NCBI RefSeq assembly: GCF_009870125.1
Contig: NC_046683.1
Location: 38,455,869 to 38,519,868, forward strand
DNA length: 64,000 nt
Direction of reading: 5' to 3'
Origin: Drosophila pseudoobscura
Taxonomy: Eukaryota; Arthropoda; Insecta; Diptera; Drosophilidae
Position 1 is the stretch's first letter; each line of letters starts with the position of its first letter. Shown one piece after another: positions 50,814-63,400 of the stretch. A program made the position numbers and the translations under genes. The notes below the pieces were generated by a model, which had not been told where the DNA came from, made no database searches, and was given only the letters and a program-made list of their open reading frames with translations.

Positions 50814-51772
50814 TACCCGATATCGCTAAAAATGTGCGCATGGATCTCAAAGACTATAAGAGCTAAAGCAACCAAATTTGGTTTCCACACACCTGTTAGA
50901 TTTCACTATTACAAGTGTATTACAAAATTTTAGCCCACCCCCACAAAGGACGAAAATCTGTGGCATCTACAATTTTGAAGATACCAGAAAATTAGGTGCA
51001 CAATCATAGAGAATGACCGAATTTACCAGATTGCCGAATCTAGATTAAATCGGATCACTATTTTAACCAAAAGTAGCAAATCAATTTACAGTGACTACGC
51101 AGTGCCCGACGACAGGTTCTGACTGATTTTCTGTCTCTCTTGCACTCCCTGTTTATCGTTCAATGTTAGCGCCGCACAGTGGGACATTCGACCGTTTCAG
51201 CTTGCTAAATTAAAACCTTCTGAACGAATCTTGAATTGTGAAAGATATCTTCATGAAACAAACTGCATTTGAATGAAAAATCGTTATGCTACAATGTCCA
51301 AAAGCATCACAATAACGTTGTTGCCGGTGCATGTTTTCTTATGTAAAATGCTCAATTGTTATTTTTTTAGGTCGATAAATTATTATTTTGTATTTTATTT
51401 TCAACTAAAATTGTTGCTGTTGTCAAAAGATTCTCCCTCTCGCGGATTGGTACATGCAAATTTTAAAATGAACTCCATAAATCTAATTCTTGCATGCAAA
51501 ACCTGGTCAAAAAGAAAGGTAACGGTACAACCATATATTATTTCATATGGGATTTAAGAACTGTGATAGCCGTTTTTGTGGCAGGTAAATCGGTATAGAA
51601 GCTAAACGGCTCCGAAGCGCAGAAAGAGCTTTTACCTTATTTTGAAAATTTGATTTTTAAGAGCTCTGGAAAATGTTCTATTAGATGCGTAAATCTTCGA
51701 CTTTTGCCACCTCTTTTCGTCTGAGTCGCCACTGTGCGCCGTCTGCCGGAGGAGAGCCATACTGCCCCCTCG
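50814..51772 (+). mobile_element. DINE-1/SGM-like element, copy 7, disrupted by a Transib-like insertion
   Basis: Begins at TACCCGATAT but has lost the microsatellite block. It continues AAAGACTATAAGAGCTAAAG ... CTGATTTTCTGTCTCTCT to 51174, then resumes at 51737 with CGCCGTCTGCCGGAGGAGAG and ends CATACTG-CCCCCTCG, lacking the 3' hairpin. The two halves align to neighbouring parts of copy 1, so the 562 bp between them is a later insertion. Confidence 0.75.
51175..51736. mobile_element. Transib-like non-autonomous element, 562 bp, with perfect TSD
   Basis: Termini CACAGTGG ... CCACTGTG (8-bp inverted) are flanked on both sides by CGCCG (51170-51174 and 51737-51741). Intact DINE-1-like copies read AGCGGCGTCTGC here, so the empty site is visible. 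A CACAGTG terminus and a 5-bp CG-rich target duplication are diagnostic of the Transib superfamily, whose ends resemble the V(D)J recombination heptamer. No transposase coding frame is present, so it is non-autonomous. Confidence 0.78.
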
Positions 51773-54700
51773 TTTTAGAATAAATGTGTTGTAAAATAAA
51801 TTGTATAGATCAAAACCTATTGACCTTCCTATTGAAATCATATCAAACAACCCCAGAATACTGTATAAGCTGTTAATATTCAATCACTACGTTCACAGTT
51901 TTTGGATGTATTGATTACTTGATAAGCTAAATCTTTTTAATTTCTCAAGACTATCATCGTTTATTTGTGTGTAAGAATGGAAATCATGTTTTCATAAGCT
52001 TGTATAGACACTAATACACGCAAAGAATCCACTGTTTTCGTTAAATTATTCGCAGCGACTGTTTGTATAACAGCTAGAAATTTGACATGGCTTTACTATC
52101 AATTTCCAGGCAATATGGCGCCATTAAATGAGCAATTCTAATTTGTAACAGCCTGGGATTAGATTTTTTTTGATTCGATTATATCATTCCTAGACAATTT
52201 GCGAGGGATTCATATTTGGTCGTTCTCACAATGGATATTCTCGATTAATTTGTGCCAATTTAAAAATCGATGAAATTGTTGTGAAATCGTTGCACAGGAG
52301 AGCGTAGGAGGAGTGCAAGAGTCCAATTTGCATTTGATTTTGGATGAGTGGGAGTGCGCAGGTTGGCACTGCCGCCATCATGCAGCAGACAATGCAATGG
52401 GAAGCGAATCTGAATGGTAGGAGTTATAGGGAGAGTAGATTGCTTGTGGGTGTTGCTCTATGACTGTGTGTGGGTCTGTGCTGGGGCCACAACAATGCAA
52501 TCAACGAACACAATTAATGCACAAATTGCCAGTCGAAGCGTTCGATTGGAACAATCCGGAACGGGGAAGCGGATAGCAGACAGAAAGACAAACAATAAAC
52601 AGTTGAAAATTTTAATTGAAAACTCCTGATATTTTCATTATATACATTAATTAATTTTTTTGAAATGGTCGTTTATTGAGTGTTTTAATTGGAAAGAGAA
52701 ATTCTGATTTTTAAATGGCCCATTATAACACACACAAAAAACAAATTTCTTTAAAATTTTGTTTGGTTGAAATAGTACCTTTTCATATATATTCTACCAT
52801 AAGCACTTACCTTATAAGTCGTTGTCCTTAACTGATATTTCGTAGGTTTTATAAAATATCACTTTACAGCGGATCTCTCGCTCTATCCTTCTCCTTTACT
52901 GACTGCTCTTACTCTTTCACGCTTTCTCGGACTGGCTTTGAAAATGGTTTCTGTTTCAGTATAAATTCTTGTAGCCCAACGTCGAGCTTTTTTTATTCAT
53001 TAAATTGGCAAATATTTTGTTAACCGAATTTCGTGCTCTTTATCATAGTTTAATTTCGAGGGGAGCCTCTGCTCTAAAATATATTTCGTTTCGTCGTTAT
53101 TCGAGATCGTTGGAAGTCCGTTTTTCTTGTTGTTGTTGTGGTTGTTATACGCTTTTTCTTGTATACATATTTATTTCTTTAAGAAATTCAAGTCTTTTTT
53201 ATTGGTTTTTTCTTTCTTCCTTCTCTTTTTTGTAAATACGTATAATTTTTAATATTTAAAAAAATTTGCTTTTGTTATTTATACTACATATACATTTTTT
53301 TATTATTGTTGTGGTTGATTTATTTTCGTTTTTTTTTAATTTTGTTTGTGATTTTGGGAGCATTAGATGCGCACTGCGCCCTTTCGCAAAATCCTTTAAA
53401 TTCGGTATAAAACCTTGTGGTTCCTATTTGCTATATGTGGATTGATTGGCTAGACACTCACTAATGATGAAAATTAACTATATTTCTAGCTAGACGCACT
53501 TTTACGCAAAGAAATATGTATGACAAATTTATCTATTTCGAACTTTTCATTTAGTTTTTATTTACTATTATTATATATATTTTATTTTTGAATTTTTGTA
53601 GTTGAATTGCTTTTCTTTAGCGGAATGTTATCTTTTTCGCAGTCAATAACAAAAACATATGGAACAGTGAAAAAGTCTGATGAAGATCGTATTTAATTTG
53701 TATTGTTAATTATTTTAATTTCATTTTCTTTGCAAACTTTTCAATTATTTGTAGCTTAAAGTCGATTGCTATCAGCAGACTTTTGTGTTAAGACACGCGT
53801 TCCGAACCGGCTGGAACGAGCTAAAATAGAAATGGGGGAAAGTGCATAAGATATTTCTGATCAGATCGTAAAACACAGTGGAAGAACCATCCCACAGAAA
53901 ATAAAGGGAAGTGTCTAAAGGTGGGGTTACTTGTAATTAGGTCGATGGGCCACGCCCATTCATAAGTACATAAGTATTTGGGTATATCTCTCTATACCCC
54001 CGAAGATCGCTCTCTCACTCACTCGAACACGTGTACAAAAATTTGGAAAAAAAATTCTATTGGTCGAAACATAGAGCTCCACAAAGCCGCGGGGAGCTGG
54101 AACTACATAGCTCCGCAATCGGTAGGACGTACTGACTGACAGCGAACAGCAGGTAGAACAACGGCCTCTGTTGACCGGTCCGCGTTAAATCTCTGCAGGA
54201 CTCGATTCCTTAGTGGTTGTGGCTGTGGATGTTGCTGCCTTTCCTTTGCAATTTCTGTGGAATGGCTAGCCGATTCGATTCGATTGGCTGTTCAATTAGT
54301 AGTTATAGTTGCCTGTGTACTACGGAAACAAGGAGGAAATCATATAGCGACGCAAATGATATGAGTAGAATAATACAAAACGCGCTTAAAAAAGAACCGC
54401 GTTTGCTGGATACGCCGAAGACTGCTTGACTCGTACTGAACCCGGAGTGAGAGGACCCGTAGACCGCCGGCTCTGGCCTGCCATCACCATCAATGGCGAG
54501 AGCGGCAGCGACAGCAGCAGCAAACTTTCAACCAGAACAGGAACAAAAACGAGTCACAACTAATAGATACCTATCGGAAAAGTATCTTCAAGGAATTCGT
54601 TAAAAAATATAGCTTCCCAAGCCAAAGTTGGACCAAGAAATTTGTGAATATGTTTTCCTTATTCTGATGATAACCATAACTATATTATAAAATAATATAT

Positions 54701-57700
54701 AACTATATAAAAATATATAAATATATTATAAATAAAATAAAATAACTATATAAAATATCATATTGTTAAAACACTCACAAAGAAATTTAAAAAGTTGGCT
54801 GTAATCTTTAGCCAATCAGAAATGCACATGGATATTTATTTGTACAGCTCTTCTAATAAAAGCCAAATGTCATTCGAATTGTGGACACGAAACAAATTGT
54901 GCATCCCAGATTTATAGATACTCCATTTGACTTAGAAACCTCAAAAGAAAACCGCCTAAGCCTTTGCTAACACAGCATACACCCCGCGCCCAAATATACA
55001 GGGTAGGAAAACCGAGCGACGGCACCTACATGCAGTGGAAAGCCCGGTAGGAAGAGGCTTTCGGGACAGCTTTCGGTTCGGTTTGACTCGGCTACAACTC
55101 TACACGCGGAAAACTCTCCAACGAGCTCTGTGCCATACGAATGAGAAAATGGTGAATGAGATGCGAGGGGAGGTACAGGTACATACGATACCCGCTGTTC
55201 GAAATCATTTGGAAATGCATTTACAGGACTTAATGCTGCGGGGGTGGGCGTGAGAGTCGCAGTGGCAAAGGCAAAGGCAAAGGGAATGTATGCCACGAGC
55301 ATGTCGCGTTATCCCCATGTAATCTCAGTAGCTTCTGCGGCACCCAACTCCCGAAAAAAGCATCCACAATACGAAAGAGAAACCAAAAGCGATTTGAAAT
55401 TTGTGCAAATGTTTGCTCAGGGCTTCTGTGCATTCTCATTTGAAATTAATTGGAATGTCTTTGTCTCGACTGCAAAGACGATGCGGGTGCAAAAGTATTT
55501 GCATACATATTGAAGGGTACTTTGGTCGGAACATTATCAAATGTTGTATATGTATTTATATCTTAGAAATTCCTCTTTTAGCTCATCTCATATTTTGTAC
55601 TGCTCCCAAAAATCAAATTTTAGAGTAAACTTTTAAATACTAGTAGATTCTATTCATTCTGTTCAGTGCATACAAAATACATACATAGTACATATGTTTT
55701 CCATCTACCTTTGCATGTACATATGTATGTATGTATGTGTACCTATCTGTCCCATAATTAAAGTGCTTTACTGTTTAAAGCTGTCACTCTCAACGAGTGA
55801 CCGTTTTACCAATACTCTATTCTTACGAGTAATTTGTGGATTATACAATACTAGAGCTTTCAAATTTTGTACATATACTTGTTTACTTGTACTTGTAACC
55901 ACCCCCCACCGCTATGGTCCAGAAATCGTTTCTTTTTCGTAAGCTCGGAAATTTAAATACCTTTCTTCAAATTTAATACTTCTTTGGAAAGAGGCTTTTT
56001 CTTGTTTCTTTTCCTTTCCCTCTCCTTTAAACAGGCACTCGATAGTAATGGATCCAAGCAATCTATCGCTCTATACAAAATTTCAGTCATAGTATTTAGC
56101 CGACTATTTTTCCTTGCATGTGATAATCTGTCTTTTTTCTCCTAAACATCCAAGTGGAACCAAGGTAGAATTGTTTATTTGAAAACCGTGGACTAATACT
56201 TTTTGAATCGTAGGGGACATTGGGTACCACGGATAGGTTTACATATATAAGCAAAAAGTTATCTCACGAAAGAACGAAATTTGTCCGAATTTATAGAATA
56301 GTTACACGAAACTGCGATTAAGATTATGTGAAAAATATTTAAAAGGGCTTCGCTAAAGATAGTTATGGATGATAATAGCTTACTATTGTAAGCTTACTAT
56401 TGTAATAGCTTAGTATTGTTCGCAAAAGCTCTTCTTGCCGAATTCCCATCATTGCTATTGCCGTTGCCATTCTGCTTTGGCATGCTTATATGCAGACCCA
56501 TACCTTTCAAACCTTGTATATTTGTATATTTTCATCAACAATAATTGTTATTTTAGAAGCCATCCATTAAGCATGGTTGGTCATAAACCGTTCCATCACT
56601 TTGTTGCACTTCAGAAGGTTTAATTTAATAAAGGATTCAAAATTACTGATTTTTTTTATCAATTTTTTTTCATTTTTCAAATGGTTGTTATTGATTTTAC
56701 TGTAAATCCAATGTGAGACAGATTTTTTTTATTGTTGTTGCGCCAAATATCGATGAGATCGCTATGCAAAAACTCTAACTTTCCTGAATACTAAAAAATT
56801 TAAAGAAAAGGGGCCAAAACGGGCTAAAGTTATTACTTTCCAGTCAATTCCAACATTTGTAGGTACAAACTCACGTAGCTAGTTTTTCTCAGAAGAACTC
56901 AGTTCATTAGTTATATTCTACAAAACACAGGGACGCAGTTAAATTTTCTACAAAAATACACGTAAATTGGACATTACACAACACTTAAATCTTGGGACTA
57001 CACATAAAATAGCTATATACATTAGATACTACATTCATTCACATATATACATACCATTATATTCATTTTCCATTTTTACCTGAATTTATTTGAGTAAATT
57101 TACTCAATCGCCACGTAAAAATGTAAGCAAATAATTTGGCGCCAATTTTTTTCTCACAATCGGCTGTTCGATTGTTCAATTTCAAAGGCTCGCAAAAAGC
57201 TTTAGGGAAGCTTACTAATTTTTTTTTTAATTTTTAATATGTGTGATAAATTTACTTTGAGAATTTGTAAGAAAAAACGTAATCCATTCATATAAAAATT
57301 TCGACTTTATGCGAAAAAAAACGAATTCTGGACCATAGTGCACTCTGTCGTTTATCGATAATGAGAGCTCCTTGCATCAATCTTCAAGACAATCAATTTG
57401 CAGCACAGATTAAGTAGGATACTCGGATAAGGTGCAAGCATTTAAGCTTGAGTCCTACACATCCATCCATTGCCCTACTTGACCCCTCCTCGATCCGAAG
57501 GGAGAGCGAGAGCTCGTGCTGAAAGCTGCCTGGGAGTCAATTGCAATTAGTGAGCTTACTCAACATTCGGGTCAACAGGAGGCGTCGTCAATGGCGCTGC
57601 CTCCATTTCATTAATTAAAATAAATAATGCAATTATGTGTACGGTACAGCAACCCAACCCACAGCAACCACTGAACCACTCAAGCATGAACGAACCCAGA

Positions 57701-58686
57701 GCAACCCACGCCCGAACATAACAGAACCCACGCTATGTCCCTAATCCAATCCCAGTGCCAGTGCCAGTGCCAGAGTCAGTGCCGCCCCCATTCAAATGTT
57801 TGCATTATCCAAGCGAAATCCTGAACTGGGTACATAATGCCCCCCTGCAGTACTGTGCTGCATTATATAGGAAGAAATACGAGTGGGATACGAGAGGATA
57901 CCCTTCTTCGAGGGATGCGAATGCAGTTGCGCAAGGCTCAGTGATGAAAGCTCTGACGCGCCTTTAAAGCTCTCAGCGGCTTAGGGGCGCTGGCTGCTCC
58001 ATGGAGACTTGGAAGCAGCCTACAGTGTAGCCCTCCGTGTAGAGTTGGCCAGAGTGGGGAAAACGGGTTTCTTTTTCGGTTGCTTGGGCCGCACCATCCG
58101 AAATTGTGTCAAGATGGTACATGGTGCGGTACATGTACCCCGAAAGCACAGGACACCGAAGCCACCGATAGAGACATCCACATCGACGGCAAATAGACAA
58201 ACATTAGAAGGCGATGGTTGTTTTCGTTAAAGCCATTTCAGGCTAGAGATGGCAGGGCAGGGGCTGTGGCACGATGGCACTTGCAACATCCAGTCACGTA
58301 TTCGAGTAGTACTAGTCCTACGCAAAAATGTATGCCAAATTCCCGATTGGAGTCAACATTGGAACCTACGTAATTGAGTGCAGGATTATGAGGCGGTATG
58401 GATGCGCGTGGGCGGGTTGCGTGGCAAGAGCTGCACCGCGGATCCCGCTGGGTTGGATGCGCGTGTGTGGTTACGCATAAGTCTCAAGCTTTGAAATGCA
58501 CAATGAGTCACGCAGATCAGGCAAATGGGCCGAAACACCAAAGCCGCCCACGATAAGAGTATTTATATAAAGCTAATCGAATATCTGAAACAAAGTGATT
58601 TGAAAAGCTAAACCCAGCCGGTGATAGCCATAAATCCATAAAATCAACTCAAAAAGTACCCATCTTTTCGATTTTTGCGGAAAACA
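51773..58686. other. non-coding region
   Basis: No gene is supported. At 52.7-53.8 kb the plus strand is T-rich in the same way as the fne leader and 3'UTR, and a TCAGTCAG pair on the minus strand lies at about 54128-54135. This could be a 5' non-coding exon of a minus-strand transcript. A TA-rich low-complexity stretch is at 54680-54760. Frames at 54967-55302 and 57755-57967 lack protein features. Confidence 0.35.
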
Positions 58687-59340
58687 GATTTGTGTAACGC
58701 CCAGAAGGAAACGTTTCCGTCTACTTAAAGTATATATCATCGGCATCAATAGCCGAGTCGATTGAGCCCTGTCTGTCTGTCCGTCCCTATCAGCGCCTAG
58801 TGCTCAAAGACTATAAGAGCTAGAGCAACGACATTTTAAAACCGGACTTCTGTGATATGTCACGGTTACAAGATTGTTTCAAAACTTTGCCCCGCCCACT
58901 TCCGCCCCCACAATGATCGAAAATCTGTGGCATTCACAATTTCAAAGATACGAAAAAACTGAAAATGCAGAATCGTAGAGGATGACTACATATATGTTCT
59001 AGAGTGTAAAATCTGAACACGATCGTATAATTATTAGAGCCAGAATCAAGAAATCAATTTTATTCTTTCTCGCTCTGTCTCTCTCTCATGCAAGTTTAAT
59101 GGTCGGTTTTGCCAATTGAAAAATATGAGTTCAAGGATTTCAAAATCTATAAGAGCCAGAGCAACCAAATTTGGTATCCACACTCCTGTGATATCGGACC
59201 TACTTAGACCGTTTCGTTTCAAAATTTCGCCACACCTCCCTCCGCCCCCGCAAAGGACGAAAATCTGGGGCATCCACAAATCTCAGAGACTATTAAGGCT
59301 AGAGTAACCAAATTTGGTATCCGCACTTCTATTACATCTG
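58687..59340 (+). mobile_element. DINE-1/SGM-like element, copy 9 (left arm of an inverted pair)
   Basis: Starts in GATTTGTGTAACGCCCAGAA, slightly inside the usual 5' end. It has the short CTGTCTGTCTGTCCGTCC block and the internal blocks in order, stopping at about CATCTGACTATCTCA. The 3' third is absent. Confidence 0.7.
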
Positions 59341-59349
59341 ACTATCTCA

Positions 59350-59983
59350 TAGATTCAGCAATCTGATAGATATGGTCATTCTCTATGAATCTGCGGATAT
59401 TGTGGATGCAACAGATTTTCGTCCTTTGTGTAGGCTGAAGGGGGTGGGGCGAAATTTTGAGATATACGTTTTATAGTGAGATCTAACAGGAGTGCGGAAA
59501 CCAAATTTGGTTACTCTAGCGTTTATAGTCTCTGAGATCTAGGCTCTAATGTTTTACTCTAAGCAAAGTCGGTTATGCTACGTGTGTGTTAGAGAGAGAC
59601 CGGGCGAGAAAAAATGAAATTGTTTTCTTGATGCTGGCTATAATAATAATACGATCCAATTCAGATTCTGCAGTCTAAAAGATATGGTCATTCTCTACGA
59701 TTCTGCGTTTTTAGTTTTCTCGTAGCAATGACATATCACAGAAGTCTGGATCTAAAACATCGTTGCTCTAGCTCTTATAGTCTTTGAGCACAAGGCGCTT
59801 ATAGGGACGGACAGACGGACGGACGGACAGACAGACAGGGATCAATCGACTCGGCTATTGATGCTGATCAAGAATATATACACTTTATGGGGTCGGAAAC
59901 GATTCCTTCTGGACGTTACACACATCCACTTTTACCACAAATCTAATATAACCCAAAACTCATTTTGAGTATTGGTTATAAAA
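59350..59983 (-). mobile_element. DINE-1/SGM-like element, copy 10 (right arm of an inverted pair)
   Basis: Reverse orientation. It begins in GATTCAGCAATCTGATAGAT and runs back to the 5' terminus (ACTCATTTTGAGTATTGGTT ATAAAA). It carries (GGAC)n/GACAGACAGACAG. Its 5' end directly abuts the Ig-domain pseudogene. Confidence 0.7.
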
Positions 59984-60412
59984 GGAATTGGATCCTGTCA
60001 GCTGGTAAACATCACCAGGCTTCAATTCATGGCCATCCTTGAACCATTTGAGCACTGGCGTTGGGAAGCCCACCACTTTACACTCAAAGGAGACAAGACC
60101 CTCTTCAGTTAGAACGGCATGAAGGCTCTCCATGAACCGAGGCTTGCGATAGTTTCTGGGAACTGTAAAGGAATTTATCAAAATTAATTTCGTAAAGAAT
60201 CTCTCGTTAATCTTCACTCACTGTCCATGTTAACTGCACAGGTGGAGATGCCCACACATCCCTCAAAGCTGGTGACCGCACATTTCCATTCCCCGGCATC
60301 GCAGGACTCCGATGGCTTAATCTCGATCATGTAGGCCCAGGCCATCTTCAATCAGTTTATATCACTGGGCGGTCTCCACACGTCCATCGGTGTTGTACCA
60401 ACTGGCCATAGA
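59984..60412 (-). pseudogene. fragment of a muscle-type Ig (I-set) domain gene, two exons
   Basis: Minus strand. Exon a, 60412..60222, encodes part of an Ig repeat (SMASWYNTDGRVE ... SCDAGEWKCAVTSFEG ... ISTCAVNMD). Exon b, 60162..59984, continues PRNYRKPRFMESL ... GLVSFECKVVGFPTPVLKWF KDGHELKPGD and stops mid-domain at the DINE-1-like boundary. The 59-bp intron (GTGAGT...TTTACAG) is still present and its splice phase still fits, so this is a DNA-level copy, not a retrocopy. Exon a has a TGA before YKLIEDG and a frameshift just after it. The Trp/Cys pattern and repeat wording are those of giant sarcomeric Ig proteins of insects. Which one is not certain. Confidence 0.75.
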
Positions 60413-63400
60413 CTATATTTTTGTTTAAAATGTTGCAAACAAAATTGTAAAGATTAATAAATTTTCGGTCACTTTCTAGCTAAATCTGTTGAGTGTTAAA
60501 AAGAGTGGAAAAATTGTATGATGATCCTACGAAAACATATGTTACCCTTAAAGGCTGGCCGAATATCGAAAGGATTTTTATAATACAAATTATGAATAAT
60601 AATTCATAATTGTGATCAAAATAAAATGTATTGGACATAATGAGGATTAAACAAGTACATAGTAACAAGAAAAAAAATAGTTGTAAAACAATTCGTTTAA
60701 ATAAATTGGTAATAAGAGTTTATCCTATTCCAGGATACCTCTGGAAAAAATAGTCTGCCTTTATTTTTTCATACACCTATTTTACTTTTTTCAACTTTCA
60801 TTTTATTAAACTCATATTATTTGTCATCCCTGCTTCAATTAAAGTAAATTAATAGTTTTCTTCGGCTGGATTATTTTAAAGATAGATAAACTCTGTTTGC
60901 TTTCTCAAAAAATTTGTTCAAAATACTCAAAGTACTCGTTTCTTTTCGAATGGGAATCAATTGGGTGGCACCAGAGGGAGTCAAGGTCTGTCTTTGACAG
61001 GGTCGTGACATCGACCATCAACAGGTGCTTGTTCAGCCGTGGTTGGGCCAATTAGCATATGCATTTCCCCCATGCAGAGTCGCATGACCTGCCAGTATCC
61101 AGACCACTCCATCAGCCATCATTCCATTGCGGAGCCCTTATGCAGCTCCTTGTCAGGGCCAAACATCCTCACTAAAGAGGCATTTTAACGCTTCAAATAC
61201 ATTACGAGAACGGTTCGAAAGGGTTAAAAAACACATATGCGAGAACAGGAGGCTCGAAGGGTTGAAAGGGCAGGGTTAGGGCAGTGTAATTGCTTTAAGA
61301 GGCAACAAAAAGGAATCACACAATTGGCTGAACATTGGCTAATTCCATTTCTCCAAAACGAGAGGAAAAAACAAAAAAGAGAGCCACAGAAGCCACAGTT
61401 CCATCGCGGAACTTCCGCTTCCGGTTCCCGGCCCACGCCGCGCAGACTCTCCTCCACCTACTTCAATGTTAATCAGCTGAATGGAAAATCAGTTAATCCA
61501 TATTCCTCCCTGCAACAAATCGGTTCCGTACATAGGAGTATATAAAAACAAATACTGGTTGTATCTTCACATTAAGTGATTCATAAGTATTAAAGATAAG
61601 CAAATGCAAAGAATCGTCCAATCTGAAAATCCAAACTATTAGCCAGAATCGATGAATTTTTTAATAAAATTAATAGTAATAGATAGCCTTTTTAAGCTGC
61701 CCCTCGTTTACTATTTATATCGAATTAGTAGGCGCTTACACAGCCATACGCTGCTTATTGCTTAATAAGAATAGATTGATGTGCATAATGACGAAGAATT
61801 CCCCCGAGGTTCACTGATCAATCAATATAATTATGCCAAGCAACAGGAAACAAGATGGATGCTTAATGCTCATTTTTAGTTATTATTTCCAGTCATTTCT
61901 TTTGACTTTCCTCACACCGTGAACACCATCGATGTTTTCCTCCCATATATCCAGCAGTGTTTTTTTGTGGTCTCAGGGGCTCACAAAAATGTGTTATCTA
62001 AAGACACAATTAGTTTAAATTAAAATTACAGATTCAATTTATTAATTATGATTAAATTACGTAACTCTTTTTCACCACTAGGTCGCTGATTATCGTATGT
62101 TAACCAAACTATGTCTCCGGCAAGACGCATGACACAGCCCTAGTGTAAACAAGATATTAAACTCAAAAATTGATTTCAAAAATATAGAATCATCGAACGC
62201 GATCATGCGAAATCATAGTTTATCGATCACTTGACGATTTTTTATCGTGATGTATCCTATATTGAAAAGGGAAAACATTGACAATTTTGAATTTCTGAAA
62301 ATTGTTCCACATTGAATGAAAATGAAAGCAAATCGGAATTATTCATAATGAATGTTTATTTTAGACTAGACTAGACTTATAGTCATGCTAAGCACTTTAT
62401 GCATGAATTTATATGTTTCTTTTCACTTTTCCAAAGTATTCGAGTATTTTACACATCTGCAACCCCCGAAATTCAGGTGGAAATACATATAATTATTGTC
62501 CTGATGCTGATATGATGTATACGCAAACTATGCAGCATGCCCCAAACAAATCCACATACACCTAGAATAACACACACACCCACGGAGATTGAAGTACATA
62601 CATATGTATGTATATGTTTATACATAAATTTATTTTACATAGGAAACACACGCATATATTCCCACAGCGAGAGGACTGCAGATGTGCAGCTTTTGTAGAG
62701 AAAATCAACATAAGCAAAATTTCTCTCTATCGTTCTCTCTCGCTTGCCCACTTTATAGCCATCTCATTCGCACTGTTGGTGTGGGTGTGGCTGTGGGAGT
62801 GGCTGGGGTACGCATAAAAGACATACATATATACATATATCTGTATAAAAGAACAAATCTAACGATGCGTTATGTTCATATTTGCATTCGAAATTGAGAA
62901 ATGTTCTCTCTATAAATGTGCGTGTGTGCCCTCTAAATATACATATATATAGATATGTAAATACATACATACATACATAGATAAATTGTGGTATTGTATA
63001 TAACAGTCCTATGTATTTATGTACGTGGATCACCAGCCAATCGGAATGTACAGGGTGATCAATCACATCAGAAAGCGGCAAGTGAAAGTGATTAAAAGTG
63101 ATTGCATCCTTAAGCCAAAAACCGAAAGTTCATCCTTCTTTGATCATCATATCACTTATCAATATACATATAGATATACCAATAAATCTTTCCCAAGATC
63201 AAGCTTTTGGTCTCATCCTTCATTGACCGTCTCTCATTTGCTGAAATACTTACCAAAATATCACCCTGTGACAGCATGTCTGACGTGGTACGGCCCTATA
63301 CAAATAATTCTCACATTGCTCGAATAAATAAGCCAAGCGCATGAAATTCGGTAAAAGCATGCTGGAAACAACAACGCAAGAGAGGCACTGAGAATGGGAA

